Assembly (NCBI GenBank): GCA_964640325.1 | Contig: CAZXID010000005.1 | Span: 1-64,000 of the forward strand | Direction of reading: 5' to 3' | Length of the DNA stretch: 64,000 nt | Source of the DNA: DAOQAU01 sp964640325 | Lineage (GTDB): Bacteria > Cyanobacteriota > Vampirovibrionia > Gastranaerophilales > Gastranaerophilaceae | Shown here: in pieces, positions 8,306-16,668 of the stretch | Position numbering within the stretch: position 1 is the first letter of the stretch | Layout: the number at the start of each line of letters is the position of its first letter | Notes under the pieces: model-generated | The model's database searches: none | Seen by the model: the letters and a program-made list of their open reading frames with translations, nothing else | Told to the model about the DNA's origin: nothing | Position numbers and translations under genes: made by a program

Positions 8306-8743
8306 ATGATCGAGAATGTAATTAAAGAATTGAAATCACTCTCAAGGTGCCAATTAATTAAGAAATGGCAGGAAACATTTAAAAAAACTCCTTCACGGTT
8401 TTTGCGTAGGGAGTTTTTAATTAAGCACCTCGCATGGGAAATCCAAGTTCAATCGCAAGGTGGATACACCCCACAGACTGAGAAGAAGCTTGAAGCACTG
8501 GCAAAAGATTTAGAACAAAATAAAGATATTAAAGCCGAAAATATTAAATTAAAATCTAATATTTTAACAATCAAAGCAGGCACAAAGTTGATACGCGAAT
8601 ATCAAGGGATAAACCATGAAGTTTTAGTCCTTGATAAAGGCTTTAAATACAATCAAAAAACCTACAAAAGCCTTTCTGCAATCGCGAACGAAGTTACCGG
8701 CACAAGATGGAATGGGAAGGTGTTTTTTGGAATTAAAAAGTAA
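8306..8743 (+). CDS. DUF2924 protein partnered with the recombinase
   Basis: This 145-residue protein begins at ATG 8306 behind AAAGGG; an in-frame ATG at 8270 lacks a ribosome site. The pattern LKSLSRCQLIKKWQETF, then RREFLIKHLAWEIQ and a C-terminal GTKLIREYQGINHEVLVL is the DUF2924 family, usually found just upstream of large serine recombinases in islands and prophages. The C-terminal part, ending TRWNGKVFFGIKK, resembles a small DNA-associated domain. Its last codons overlap the recombinase start, so the pair is co-translated. A role as recombinase accessory factor is inferred from this partnership. Confidence 0.8.
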   Translation: MIENVIKELKSLSRCQLIKKWQETFKKTPSRFLRREFLIKHLAWEIQVQSQGGYTPQTEKKLEALAKDLEQNKDIKAENIKLKSNILTIKAGTKLIREYQGINHEVLVLDKGFKYNQKTYKSLSAIANEVTGTRWNGKVFFGIKK

Positions 8744-10355
8744 AACATTAAAATGCGCTATTTATACACGAAAATCTTCCGAAGAAGGTTTAGAACAGGA
8801 TTTCAATTCGCTTGATGCTCAAAGAGAAGCCTGCGAAGCGTATATAAAATCGCAACAACACGAAGGTTGGGTGTTAGTCGAAAAACAGTATAATGACGGA
8901 GGTTTTTCAGGCGGAACTCTCGAACGTCCTGCACTGAAAAAGTTATTGACTGATATTGAAACGGGCAAAGTCGATATCGTAGTTGTTTACAAGGTAGATA
9001 GATTAACCCGTTCGCTTATGGATTTTTCGAAAATTGTTGAACTTTTTGATAAGCAAAATGCAAGTTTTGTTTCAATAACCCAGCATTTTAATACAACAAC
9101 TTCTATGGGTAGATTAACCTTAAATATTCTGCTTTCATTTGCCCAATTTGAAAGGGAAGTTACGGGAGAGCGAATCAGAGACAAAATGGCGGCATCCAAG
9201 AAAAAAGGTATGTGGATGAACGGCACAGGTCCACTTGGCTATGTTAATGAAAACAGGACTCTTAAAATTGATGAAGAAAACGCGGAAAAAATAAAATTAA
9301 TCTTTGAAAAATTTTTGGAGTTGAAAAACATAAATCAGCTGAAAATTTATTTGGAAGAAAATAATATTAAAACCAAATCTAATAAGAATTTTTACAAGGG
9401 ACATTTGTACAGAATCCTTTCTAACAAAACATATATCGGCAAAATTACCCATAAGGAAAAGGTTTACGACGGGTTGCATGAGGGGATTGTTGACGAGGAA
9501 GTTTTTAACAATGTACAAAAAATTCTTTCGACAAACAAGGTCAGCCAAAGCAGTTCTATCGGTAAGAAAAGCTCTTCACTTTTAGCCGGAAAACTTTTTG
9601 ACGACAAAAACAATTACATGAGTCCAAGCCACAGCAACACACGAAACAGAAAATACAGATACTATGTAAGCCAGGCAGTAATTCAGCACAGAAGACAGGA
9701 TGCCGGAACAATTTCAAAAATCCCTGCAGGCGAGATTGAAAAAGTTGTTACACAAGAAATTAAAGAATTTGTTTCAAATCAAAATAATATTCAACCTATG
9801 CTTCAAGATTCTAATATTCACAAACAAAAAACTCTGTTGAATAATATTGCAGGCAAAATCGATACTCAATTTATCAGAACGATTTTAAGTAAGGTTGTTA
9901 TTCACAAAGAAAAAGTTGAGATTACGATTTACAAAAATCAGCTTTTGAAAATATTTGAAGCAATTTATAATAAAACAGATTTTCCTGAAGAATTAAAAAG
10001 TGAAACTAAAACTCCGATTATTTTAACAAAAAATATTAAAATCACAGCAACGTCAAAAAACGGAAGCGTTTTGATATTGACCGATTCGGATATGAAGCAA
10101 CCTGAAATTAACCCTCAACTTGTAAAAGCCATAGCGAAAAGTTATTTGTGGAACAAACAGATTTTATCAGGTGATACCGAAAAATATTTTTCGAGAAACA
10201 GTTATGTTAAAAAGGTTATAAATTTAAAGTTTTTATCTCCAAAGATAATAGAATCTATTCTTAACGGGATACACCCCAGAGATTTAACCGTACAGCAGTT
10301 ATTTAATGTAAAAACGCTTGATTGGAATAAACAAAGAGAAATCTTAAATTTTTAA
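8712..10355 (+). CDS. Large serine recombinase
   Basis: This is a site-specific recombinase of about 548 residues. The N-terminal resolvase domain contains YTRKSSEEG, whose Ser is the likely nucleophile, plus VYKVDRLTRS and the FAQFEREVTGERIRDK helix. A recombinase domain follows, then a long C-terminal region. The zinc-ribbon cysteines common in large serine recombinases are absent at LLAGKLFDDKNNYMSPSHS; as far as I recall this is normal for the DUF2924-linked branch. The start is uncertain: ATG 8712, or TTG 8727, which follows GGGAAGG at good spacing. Both overlap the DUF2924 gene. It is the best candidate for moving the surrounding island. Confidence 0.9.
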   Translation: MGRCFLELKSKTLKCAIYTRKSSEEGLEQDFNSLDAQREACEAYIKSQQHEGWVLVEKQYNDGGFSGGTLERPALKKLLTDIETGKVDIVVVYKVDRLTRSLMDFSKIVELFDKQNASFVSITQHFNTTTSMGRLTLNILLSFAQFEREVTGERIRDKMAASKKKGMWMNGTGPLGYVNENRTLKIDEENAEKIKLIFEKFLELKNINQLKIYLEENNIKTKSNKNFYKGHLYRILSNKTYIGKITHKEKVYDGLHEGIVDEEVFNNVQKILSTNKVSQSSSIGKKSSSLLAGKLFDDKNNYMSPSHSNTRNRKYRYYVSQAVIQHRRQDAGTISKIPAGEIEKVVTQEIKEFVSNQNNIQPMLQDSNIHKQKTLLNNIAGKIDTQFIRTILSKVVIHKEKVEITIYKNQLLKIFEAIYNKTDFPEELKSETKTPIILTKNIKITATSKNGSVLILTDSDMKQPEINPQLVKAIAKSYLWNKQILSGDTEKYFSRNSYVKKVINLKFLSPKIIESILNGIHPRDLTVQQLFNVKTLDWNKQREILNF

Positions 10356-10401
10356 GATTATTAATTCTTTTTGCAACCAAAGCCGGCATCTTCACTTGTA
10401 A

Positions 10402-10426
10402 GATGCTGAAACAAGTTCAGCATGAC
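10402..10426. repeat. REP-like palindrome
   Basis: GATGCTGAA...TTCAGCATGAC matches the units at 6867 and 36834. A linked second stem, GCATCTT/AAGATGC, lies at 10386-10406, giving the same two-stem design as the 6867 element. Confidence 0.65.
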
Positions 10427-10448
10427 GTAATCAAAGAGCCACCAGGGA

Positions 10449-10495
10449 AAAGTGAGAAAGAGAATTTTTCAATTTTTAGGCAAAAAGTTGAGAGA
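10449..10495. repeat. Right copy of the ~48-base direct repeat
   Basis: This is the partner of 5660-5708, between the recombinase and tRNA-Ser. AAAGAGAATTTTT within it also pairs with AAAAATTCTCTTT further on (about 10508-10520), forming an inverted repeat. Confidence 0.55.
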
Positions 10496-10566
10496 AATTT
10501 AAATTTAAAAATTCTCTTTTAATTTTTTAATCGGAAAAGTCCCGCTGTTTGCGGGCGTTTTACATT

Positions 10567-10600
10567 TAAAAAGTCCATCGTTCTGAGAACAATGGACTTA
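10567..10600 (-). terminator. Terminator of tRNA-Ser
   Basis: AAGTCCAT facing ATGGACTT with an inner TTCT/AGAA pairing forms a hairpin just past the tRNA 3' end. On the minus strand it is followed by TTTTT. A second small stem, CCCGC/GCGGG, lies at 10541-10555. Confidence 0.6.
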
Positions 10601-10604
10601 AAAC

Positions 10605-10692
10605 AGGAGGAGGTGGGATTCGAACCCACGGTACGCTCGTCACGTACGACGGTTTTCAAGACCGCTCCTATAAACCGCTCTGGCACTCCTCC
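10605..10692 (-). tRNA. tRNA-Ser, anticodon UGA
   Basis: On the minus strand the acceptor stem GGAGGAG pairs with CTCCTCC, the T-arm is GTGGG TTCGAAT CCCAC, the anticodon stem is GCGGT/ACCGT and the loop CTTGAAA gives anticodon TGA. A long variable arm (CGTACGTGACGAGCGTACC region) is the class II mark of tRNA-Ser. The CCA end is not encoded. The base in the discriminator position reads U, whereas G is usual for tRNA-Ser. Confidence 0.93.
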
Positions 10693-10783
10693 GCGATTTT
10701 TCGGCAACAGAATATTTTTAACATAACCAAGCTAAAAAGTAAAGAGGTAAGGGATAACAACATAAAAAGTTATTAATCTTTAA

Positions 10784-12463
10784 TTAAATTTTTAAAAGTT
10801 CTTTTACATCTTTTCTTTTAACTTTTCTTGTTGTTGTTTTTGGCAAAGGTTCGTTGTGAACAATTATGTTTATGGGCCTTTTGTAAGAAGCAAGCTGATT
10901 TGAAAGATATTTTACTTCTTCTCTTACTATTCTGTTGATTTCTTTTTCTTCTTTGACTTTATTAATCAAGTCTTCTTTGGGTACTACAACAGCTACAATG
11001 TCTTCTGTTCCGTCTTTTGAACCGCCTGCCCTTGAGGCGCCCAAAACGCAAACTTCTGCAAAGTATTGGCTTTTTTCTAAAACGGACTCGACTTCTTCGG
11101 GGAATACTTTTTTGCCGCCGCTTAAAACAATCATGTTCTTAATTCTTCCGGTGATGAAAATATGTCCGTCTTCATCTATTCTTCCTATATCTCCTGTATG
11201 AAGCCAGCCGTCGGCATCTATTACCTCGGCGGTTAATTCGGGTTGATTGTGGTATCCTTTCATAACCGAAGGGCCTCTTAAGAGAATTTCGCCTGTTTTA
11301 GGGTCAATTTTTGATTCAAAACTCTCCAGCGGCCTGCCAACAGAAGCCAACATCCAGCGTTTATCATAGTTTACCGAAACAACAGGACTGGTCTCTGAAA
11401 GCCCGTAGCCTTGATAAACCTTTATTCCTATTGTTTCAAAAAATTCTCCGACCGATATGTCAAGCGGTGCACCGCCTGCTATGCATCCGTTAAAATTGCC
11501 GCCGAATTTGTCATGAATTTTTTTGAACATCATTTTTCTCACTGCATAAGAAGGAATTCTTTTTGCGATGTTATACATTATTTTAAAGCCTATTTGGACC
11601 GACTTGGGCGAATTTGCGATTTCTGTTTCAATCCCTGATTTAAGCAATTTCAAGAATGCCGGGACAACTATCATAAAGTTAATTCCTTTTTCTCTCATTA
11701 TGCTTAAAATATCTTTCGGCTTAAGACTTTGGGTGTAATAAACCGACAACCCCCAGTAAAGGAATGTCGAAAATCCTACCGTAAGTTCAAATAAATGGTT
11801 CATAGGCAAAATTGAAAGTACTGAAATCCCCTCGTTTTTGTCAAAAAAGTGATAATAAACTTTGCTCATATCATTTAACTGAGCAAGCATGTTTCTAAAA
11901 GTTATTTCAACGCCCTTTGGAGCACCTGTTGTTCCAGATGTGTAAATTATAAAAGCTGTTGATTTTGAACTTCTGTGCCGCCACTTGCAATCATAATTGT
12001 TAGGCAACGTGTAAAGACAAGGCATTTGAAGGTTATAAGACGGCTCGTCAATTAAAATTACATGTTTAATTGATTTAACTTCTTTTTGAAGATCAATCGC
12101 TTTATCTATATTTTCCTGTGAGGTCAATAAAATAGTTGGCTGACAATCTAAAAGGATAGATTTTAATTCATATTTGGTAAGTTTTACATCTAAAGGAACG
12201 GTTACCATGCCTGACATTACAGAGGCAAAAACACAGGCTCCGTATTCAGGTTTTGACTCTGACAAAATAGCCAGTTTTTCGCCTTTTTTGACTTGAATAT
12301 CGTTTATAAGATAAGAAGCAAGTTTTCTTGATAAAAGCCCTATTCCTTTAAAGGTAAATTCTTTCCACCCCAAAGCGGTTTTAATTCCCAATGCAACCCT
12401 GTCATTATAAACATCGGTTTTTTCTTCCAATAAAAGAAGAATATTACTTTTTTTATATTTCAT
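10784..12463 (-). CDS. AMP-forming acyl-CoA synthetase (long-chain fatty acid-CoA ligase-like)
   Basis: This 559-residue ANL-superfamily enzyme has the P-loop IIYTSGTTGAPKG, the GYGLSETSP adenine motif, WLHTGDIGRIDEDGHIFITG and the C-terminal catalytic lysine region PLPKTTTRKVKRKDV. It would activate a carboxylic acid with ATP to an acyl-adenylate and pass it to CoA; length and motifs fit fatty acids. It is cytoplasmic or membrane-associated. Start ATG 12463 follows GGAGG at 6 bases; the longer reading to 12493 has no ribosome site. It stands alone on this strand and the acyl chain cannot be read. Confidence 0.88.
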   Translation of the reverse strand: MKYKKSNILLLLEEKTDVYNDRVALGIKTALGWKEFTFKGIGLLSRKLASYLINDIQVKKGEKLAILSESKPEYGACVFASVMSGMVTVPLDVKLTKYELKSILLDCQPTILLTSQENIDKAIDLQKEVKSIKHVILIDEPSYNLQMPCLYTLPNNYDCKWRHRSSKSTAFIIYTSGTTGAPKGVEITFRNMLAQLNDMSKVYYHFFDKNEGISVLSILPMNHLFELTVGFSTFLYWGLSVYYTQSLKPKDILSIMREKGINFMIVVPAFLKLLKSGIETEIANSPKSVQIGFKIMYNIAKRIPSYAVRKMMFKKIHDKFGGNFNGCIAGGAPLDISVGEFFETIGIKVYQGYGLSETSPVVSVNYDKRWMLASVGRPLESFESKIDPKTGEILLRGPSVMKGYHNQPELTAEVIDADGWLHTGDIGRIDEDGHIFITGRIKNMIVLSGGKKVFPEEVESVLEKSQYFAEVCVLGASRAGGSKDGTEDIVAVVVPKEDLINKVKEEKEINRIVREEVKYLSNQLASYKRPINIIVHNEPLPKTTTRKVKRKDVKELLKI

Positions 12464-12586
12464 TAAATCCTCCAACAGCCCCCATTCCAACACTAAAAGA
12501 CCATCTATTATTTAATCCTATAAATAAAGTGCCCTGATGTCAAGTAATTTATATATATTTTTTTAAATATATTTTTGATACTTCAG

Positions 12587-12688
12587 ATGTATGATTTTTG
12601 GCAAAAATAGAGAAATTTTTTTGAAAAAATGTCGTATCATTGGTCATATAGTATTTAAAATTGACTTTTTTAAATAAGTCATTAATAA
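12587..12688 (+). promoter_or_regulatory. Promoter and leader element of the first MGMAASQAR gene
   Basis: ATGTATGATTTTT starts at 12587 and TGTCGTATCAT starts at 12630, 43 bases later; TATCAT (12635-12640) is the likely -10. A leader stem GACTT/AAGTC follows within 12661-12680 and ends in TCATTAATAA. The same parts recur before the paralogue at 13767-13882 with the same 43-base spacing. Confidence 0.6.
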
Positions 12689-12715
12689 AACCTGTAAGCA
12701 AAGGAGAATAAAACT

Positions 12716-13720
12716 ATGGGTATGGCAGCATCACAGGCAAGGTATTTGGGTCTTACCGCAAGAAAAACCAATACTGAATATGAAGGGCAGCAAATAAACC
12801 AACAGCGTACAGCTTTGGCAAATCAAAGCGCCGGATTGTTTAGCAGAATGCTGGCATTGGAAGTCCCTACGCCCCCGAGCACGCAGGATTTTACGAAAGT
12901 CAGCTATACTTACAGTGACGGAGTTAATAAAGAAACAATAACTAATTTTACTCCTTTGGAAAATGATCCGAATTATAATTATACAGTGACCCATTATCAC
13001 AATTCTCAGGTGTATACTGGTATAGAAACAAAACAGGTTAACCCTCAAATTCATGGAACAAAGACGGCAAATCCCACGCCGCCGCCGGACTATTTGTACA
13101 CCTTTACACAGGTAGGAAATTCTCCTTTAACGCTTTATAACTCAAGCAATGGGGAGCAAAAAGCCGCAGTTGAGCAAATTAAAACAAATAATCCAGGATC
13201 GGTGTTTGCATCGGCTGCGGATGGAGATATTTATACTTATAAGCTAGGGGGTGTTGATTATTTTGTTTGTAAAAACGATTTAATAACAAGTTTTGACAGC
13301 ATAGTTCCAAACGGTGCATTTGAAGGTCAAAGCGCTTTAAACAGATATAATGCAGCTTATCTTGATACAAGAGTGGAAACAACGGAAAAGGCATTTTTGC
13401 AGCAAGATTCTTCAGGAAGATTTATTTCGGTAAAATTACAAAATTCATCTCCGACATTCAGCTTAAGCACAAATACTAATACAGACGATTTAGCGTACGG
13501 TGATGCGATGAATCAGTACAATTACAATACTATAAGATACCAAAAAGAAATTGAAGATATAAATGCAAAAACTAAAATTATACAAGAGGAAGACAGAACC
13601 CTTGAATTGCGACTGAAGCAGCTTGATACCGAACAAAAAGCACTTCAGACCGAAATGGATGCGGTGAAAAAAGTCATCGATAAAAATATCGAAATGACCT
13701 TTAAAACATTTTCTTCATAA
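12716..13720 (+). CDS. Unknown helical protein, MGMAASQAR family, copy 1
   Basis: This 334-residue protein has no known function; I recall the family from Gastranaerophilales genomes only. There is no signal peptide. Residues 1-45 form a predicted helix (MGMAASQARYLGL, then EYEGQQINQQRTALANQS). The middle is Thr/Ser/Asn/Tyr-rich and beta-like. The last 60 residues are a coiled coil (RTLELRLKQLDTEQKAL). Helix, variable beta middle, helix resembles flagellar-axial or T3SS-substrate designs, though no homology is shown. The ATG follows AAAGGAG. It has a longer paralogue 200 bases downstream with nearly identical ends. Confidence 0.75.
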   Translation: MGMAASQARYLGLTARKTNTEYEGQQINQQRTALANQSAGLFSRMLALEVPTPPSTQDFTKVSYTYSDGVNKETITNFTPLENDPNYNYTVTHYHNSQVYTGIETKQVNPQIHGTKTANPTPPPDYLYTFTQVGNSPLTLYNSSNGEQKAAVEQIKTNNPGSVFASAADGDIYTYKLGGVDYFVCKNDLITSFDSIVPNGAFEGQSALNRYNAAYLDTRVETTEKAFLQQDSSGRFISVKLQNSSPTFSLSTNTNTDDLAYGDAMNQYNYNTIRYQKEIEDINAKTKIIQEEDRTLELRLKQLDTEQKALQTEMDAVKKVIDKNIEMTFKTFSS

Positions 13721-13766
13721 AGCACTTGTTTTGCGGCTTAAATTCTTTGCGCAAAAACTCCTCCGA

Positions 13767-13882
13767 ATGTATGATTTTTCGCTTACAAGAGGAAGTTTTA
13801 GGCATAAAGTGTCGTATAATTATTAGTAGTTAAATAAATGTTTTATGAAGATTCTTGACTTTTTGAAAAGAATCATTAATAA
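13767..13882 (+). promoter_or_regulatory. Promoter and leader element of the second MGMAASQAR gene
   Basis: ATGTATGATTTTT begins at 13767 and TGTCGTATAAT at 13810, with TATAAT (13815-13820) as the -10. A GATTCTT/AAGAATC stem follows at 13849-13874 and leads into the shared TCATTAATAA. The stem sequence differs from copy 1 but the fold is kept, which suggests the structure matters. Confidence 0.6.
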
Positions 13883-13919
13883 GGTTATATACAAATTAAT
13901 TAGATAGGAGAATAAACTT

Positions 13920-15173
13920 ATGGGTATGGCAGCATCACAGGCAAGGTACTTAGGTCTTACCGCAAGAAAAACCAATACCGAGTATGAAGGTCAACAGATA
14001 AATCAACAAAGGATGGCGTTGGCAAATCAAAGCGCAGGGTTGTTTAATCAAATGCTTTCTTTACAAGTCCCTACGCCCCCGAGCACTCAGGATTTTACTA
14101 CAGTCAGTTATGCTTATACCGATGGTGTTAATAATGAAACCATAACCAAATTTTCACCTTTGGCGAATGACCCTAATTATAATTATACGGTGACTCACTA
14201 TCACAATTCAGATGTTTATACCGGTATAGAGACAAAACAGGTTAATCCGCAGGTTAGAAAAAGCGGTGTTAATTTTACTTATATAGGAAATTCGGCGCTT
14301 TCTAAAATAAGTATTGCCGAAGAACAATCGCTTGCTACTCCTAACGTTGTTAAAACAGGCAGTGATTATACAAGCGTAAGCGGATATACTTTATCTGCTT
14401 ATAGTGCGAGTACCGATGCAACAGCCTTAGATCAATTTAAAACACTTCATCCGGGGTCTCCGATTGATAATGCCCCTACCTCAGAAATATTTAAGTACAC
14501 TGACGGCAGCGGTGTTGTACACTTTGTTTGCAAGGCTGACTTAGATACTGCATATAACGGTGGAGGTGTTCAGGCGGCTTTGACTAATTATGTCAGCGGC
14601 GATACAACAAACTGGGCGGCCATTAAACAAATTATAGCAGATAATCCTTCATCGCAATTTGCCGATGACATTGGTTCGGGAGCAGACATTTATTCTTACC
14701 AGCTTGGCGGGGTAACTTATTACGCTTGTGAAACCGATTTGCAGGCAAGTTATGACAGCAACGGTCAGGCAATAGACGGTCAAATAGCTCTTAACAGATA
14801 TAATGCGGCTTATTTAAATACCAAAATAGAAACAACGGAAAAGGCATTTTTACAGCAAGACCAATCAGGGCGATTTGTATCCGTAAAATTACAAAATTCA
14901 TCCCCTACATTTACGCTTAATTCGAATACTACAACGGATGAAAATGCTTATAATGACGCAATGAACCAGTATAATTACAATACTCTTAAATATCAACAAC
15001 AAGTAGAAGATATAAATGCAAAAACACGGATTATACAAGAACAAGACAGAACTCTTGAATTGCGACTGAAGCAGCTTGATACGGAACAAAAAGCGCTTCA
15101 GACCGAAATGGATGCGGTGAAAAAAGTTATCGATAAAAACGTCGAAACAACTTTCAAAACATTTGGCGGGTAA
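13920..15173 (+). CDS. Unknown helical protein, MGMAASQAR family, copy 2
   Basis: This 417-residue paralogue of the preceding gene starts with MGMAASQARYLGLTARKTNT, identical for the first 20 residues, and ends in the same coiled coil (RTLELRLKQLDTEQKAL). It is longer because the middle holds an extra block, with two related segments (DYTSVSGYTLSAYSAS and DIGSGADIYSYQLGG regions) that look like internal duplication. Surface-type amino acids (Thr, Ser, Asn, Tyr) dominate the middle. The ATG follows TAGGAG. The conserved ends and variable middle fit assembly through terminal helices and exposure of the centre, but this is inference. Confidence 0.75.
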   Translation: MGMAASQARYLGLTARKTNTEYEGQQINQQRMALANQSAGLFNQMLSLQVPTPPSTQDFTTVSYAYTDGVNNETITKFSPLANDPNYNYTVTHYHNSDVYTGIETKQVNPQVRKSGVNFTYIGNSALSKISIAEEQSLATPNVVKTGSDYTSVSGYTLSAYSASTDATALDQFKTLHPGSPIDNAPTSEIFKYTDGSGVVHFVCKADLDTAYNGGGVQAALTNYVSGDTTNWAAIKQIIADNPSSQFADDIGSGADIYSYQLGGVTYYACETDLQASYDSNGQAIDGQIALNRYNAAYLNTKIETTEKAFLQQDQSGRFVSVKLQNSSPTFTLNSNTTTDENAYNDAMNQYNYNTLKYQQQVEDINAKTRIIQEQDRTLELRLKQLDTEQKALQTEMDAVKKVIDKNVETTFKTFGG

Positions 15174-15218
15174 TTAGCCGAAAATTAAGATTTAAAATTT
15201 ACCCACCGGAAAGGAAAA

Positions 15219-16058
15219 ATGTCTTACAGATACGATAGTTACCTCGTAATAGCAAACAAATTCAGTTCCGCAGGTTCTGATGCCAAAGCGCAGCTTTTTG
15301 AAACTTATGACAGACTCAGAGATTTGACGGTTTCAGGATCTGCAGCTACGGGCACAGGGTTTGAACAGGCAGGCGGATTTTTATATCAGGTTGCCAGTTT
15401 GTTTTCACCCTCATCATTTATGACGACAATGGGCGGAACTTCTGCGATGAATATTCCGGGAACTTCTTACTGGTCACCTGTAAGTGGAGGTAATTCAGTA
15501 GTCAATGGCGGATATTCGGCTTTTGGTATAGGCGGATTAGGAAATTATTCCGGGTTTCCAAGCGGGGCTGCAAATGTTAATTGGGGGCTCGGGGATTATA
15601 CCGGCGGTGCTTCTTCAATTTTGTCAGGTTTTGGTTCTATGGGAGGATCAGCGACAGGTTTTGCTTCAAGCATAGGCGGTATAGCAGATATAGCAAGCGC
15701 AGCTTCTTATGGAGCAGGCATGGGCAGCGGTTACGGTTTCGGAACAAATGTCGTTCTTCCCATAGCAGGGGTTATTTCAGGCTGGGGCGGTATTATGCAG
15801 GCAGCAGCTCCATATCTTGGCGAATACGGGCTTCCGGCTATTGTAATGGGTAATTTAATGCAAGGTACAACATCTGCCGCATTAGCTGCTTATCAAAACG
15901 TTTCGGGTAGAATACTGTCCAATGCGGATTCAATACTTACGAACAAAGTAAGGAATATTGAAACGGTTTGTAAAATGCTTGACACTCAAGGCGATGTCGT
16001 TAGAAAAATGCTCAAAGAAAGTATTGATTCAGATAGTAAAGCTATTCAAAACTTATAG
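15219..16058 (+). CDS. Unknown glycine-rich hydrophobic protein of the same module
   Basis: This 279-residue protein is not recognised. The start follows GGAAAGGA. It has a polar helical N-terminus (residues 1-60), a long Gly/Ser/Ala-rich region (about 75-190) with weakly hydrophobic stretches such as VVLPIAGVISGWGG, and a helical end (TNKVRNIETVCKMLDTQGD). No cleavable signal peptide is seen. A glycine-rich, membrane-prone middle between helices recalls secreted pore or translocator proteins, without detectable homology. It follows the two MGMAASQAR genes by 45 bases and is probably co-transcribed. Confidence 0.65.
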   Translation: MSYRYDSYLVIANKFSSAGSDAKAQLFETYDRLRDLTVSGSAATGTGFEQAGGFLYQVASLFSPSSFMTTMGGTSAMNIPGTSYWSPVSGGNSVVNGGYSAFGIGGLGNYSGFPSGAANVNWGLGDYTGGASSILSGFGSMGGSATGFASSIGGIADIASAASYGAGMGSGYGFGTNVVLPIAGVISGWGGIMQAAAPYLGEYGLPAIVMGNLMQGTTSAALAAYQNVSGRILSNADSILTNKVRNIETVCKMLDTQGDVVRKMLKESIDSDSKAIQNL

Positions 16059-16075
16059 AAAATTCAGGGTTTTAA

Positions 16076-16294
16076 ATGTTAATTCGAACATACATACGCA
16101 CACTTTTCAATAAATTTTTTGTCCAAAATTTTATTGTGAGATTTTTGGGTAAAATTGTAAACTTTTATTGCGAAGTATGGTTTAATCCTAATAAAAATAT
16201 AAAGTTTGAACAAAAATTACCGATTAATAAAATGGAAAAAGAACATATGTTGTTTTTTCAAAGTGTTACTGGTGATAAGGTGGACTGTAAATAA
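16076..16294 (+). CDS. Possible small ORF, doubtful
   Basis: This 72-codon frame begins 17 bases after the glycine-rich gene, with AGGG upstream. The N-terminal half is basic and aromatic (FNKFFVQNFIVRFLGKIVNF) and could be an amphipathic helix. Nothing in it is recognised and its composition is that of random AT-rich DNA. The remaining gap to 16384 holds only an AT-rich stretch. Confidence 0.25.
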   Translation: MLIRTYIRTLFNKFFVQNFIVRFLGKIVNFYCEVWFNPNKNIKFEQKLPINKMEKEHMLFFQSVTGDKVDCK

Positions 16295-16384
16295 TTAAGA
16301 CATGTTAAGTGTTGTGTTTACATAAGGCAATAATTTACTCTTAAATGTTTTTATTATTATGAAGGTCCAGTAAAGGGTATCAAA

Positions 16385-16657
16385 GTGTATCAAGAAACTT
16401 TACAGACAAACTTCAAAAGATTTATGAACTTTTTGGGATTTACAAAGTCATTTTTTCTTAGAAGAAATCCGATAAAGACCTTCGCAAACAGTTTAGCCGA
16501 AGCCTTAAGGGGTTTTTTGACAATGAATAAGAAACTCAAACTGGCTCGCTATAGGTTAAGTTATCACAGGCATCAACTTAACAGAATGGAGTCTCTGATA
16601 GCAGAAAATAATCAACATATTTTCCTAAGGGGAAATAAAATCAACGAAATCAGATAA
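16385..16657 (+). CDS. Small basic helical protein of the module
   Basis: This 90-residue protein begins at GTG 16385 behind AAAGGG; an ATG 13 codons in (16424) is the alternative. It is strongly basic, mostly helical, and ends in a predicted coiled coil (LARYRLSYHRHQLNRMESLI). It lies 11 bases before the next gene, which has its own AGGAAAAG ribosome site. It is not recognised; a chaperone-like or structural part of the same assembly is possible from context. Confidence 0.5.
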   Translation: MYQETLQTNFKRFMNFLGFTKSFFLRRNPIKTFANSLAEALRGFLTMNKKLKLARYRLSYHRHQLNRMESLIAENNQHIFLRGNKINEIR

Positions 16658-16668
16658 AGGAAAAGACA

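Noticed and set aside
10519..10707. 62-codon minus-strand frame
   Set aside because: It lies across tRNA-Ser and its terminator.
10784..12463. Plus-strand frames inside the acyl-CoA ligase gene (10935, 11311, 11411)
   Set aside because: They are shadows of a long, motif-rich minus-strand gene.
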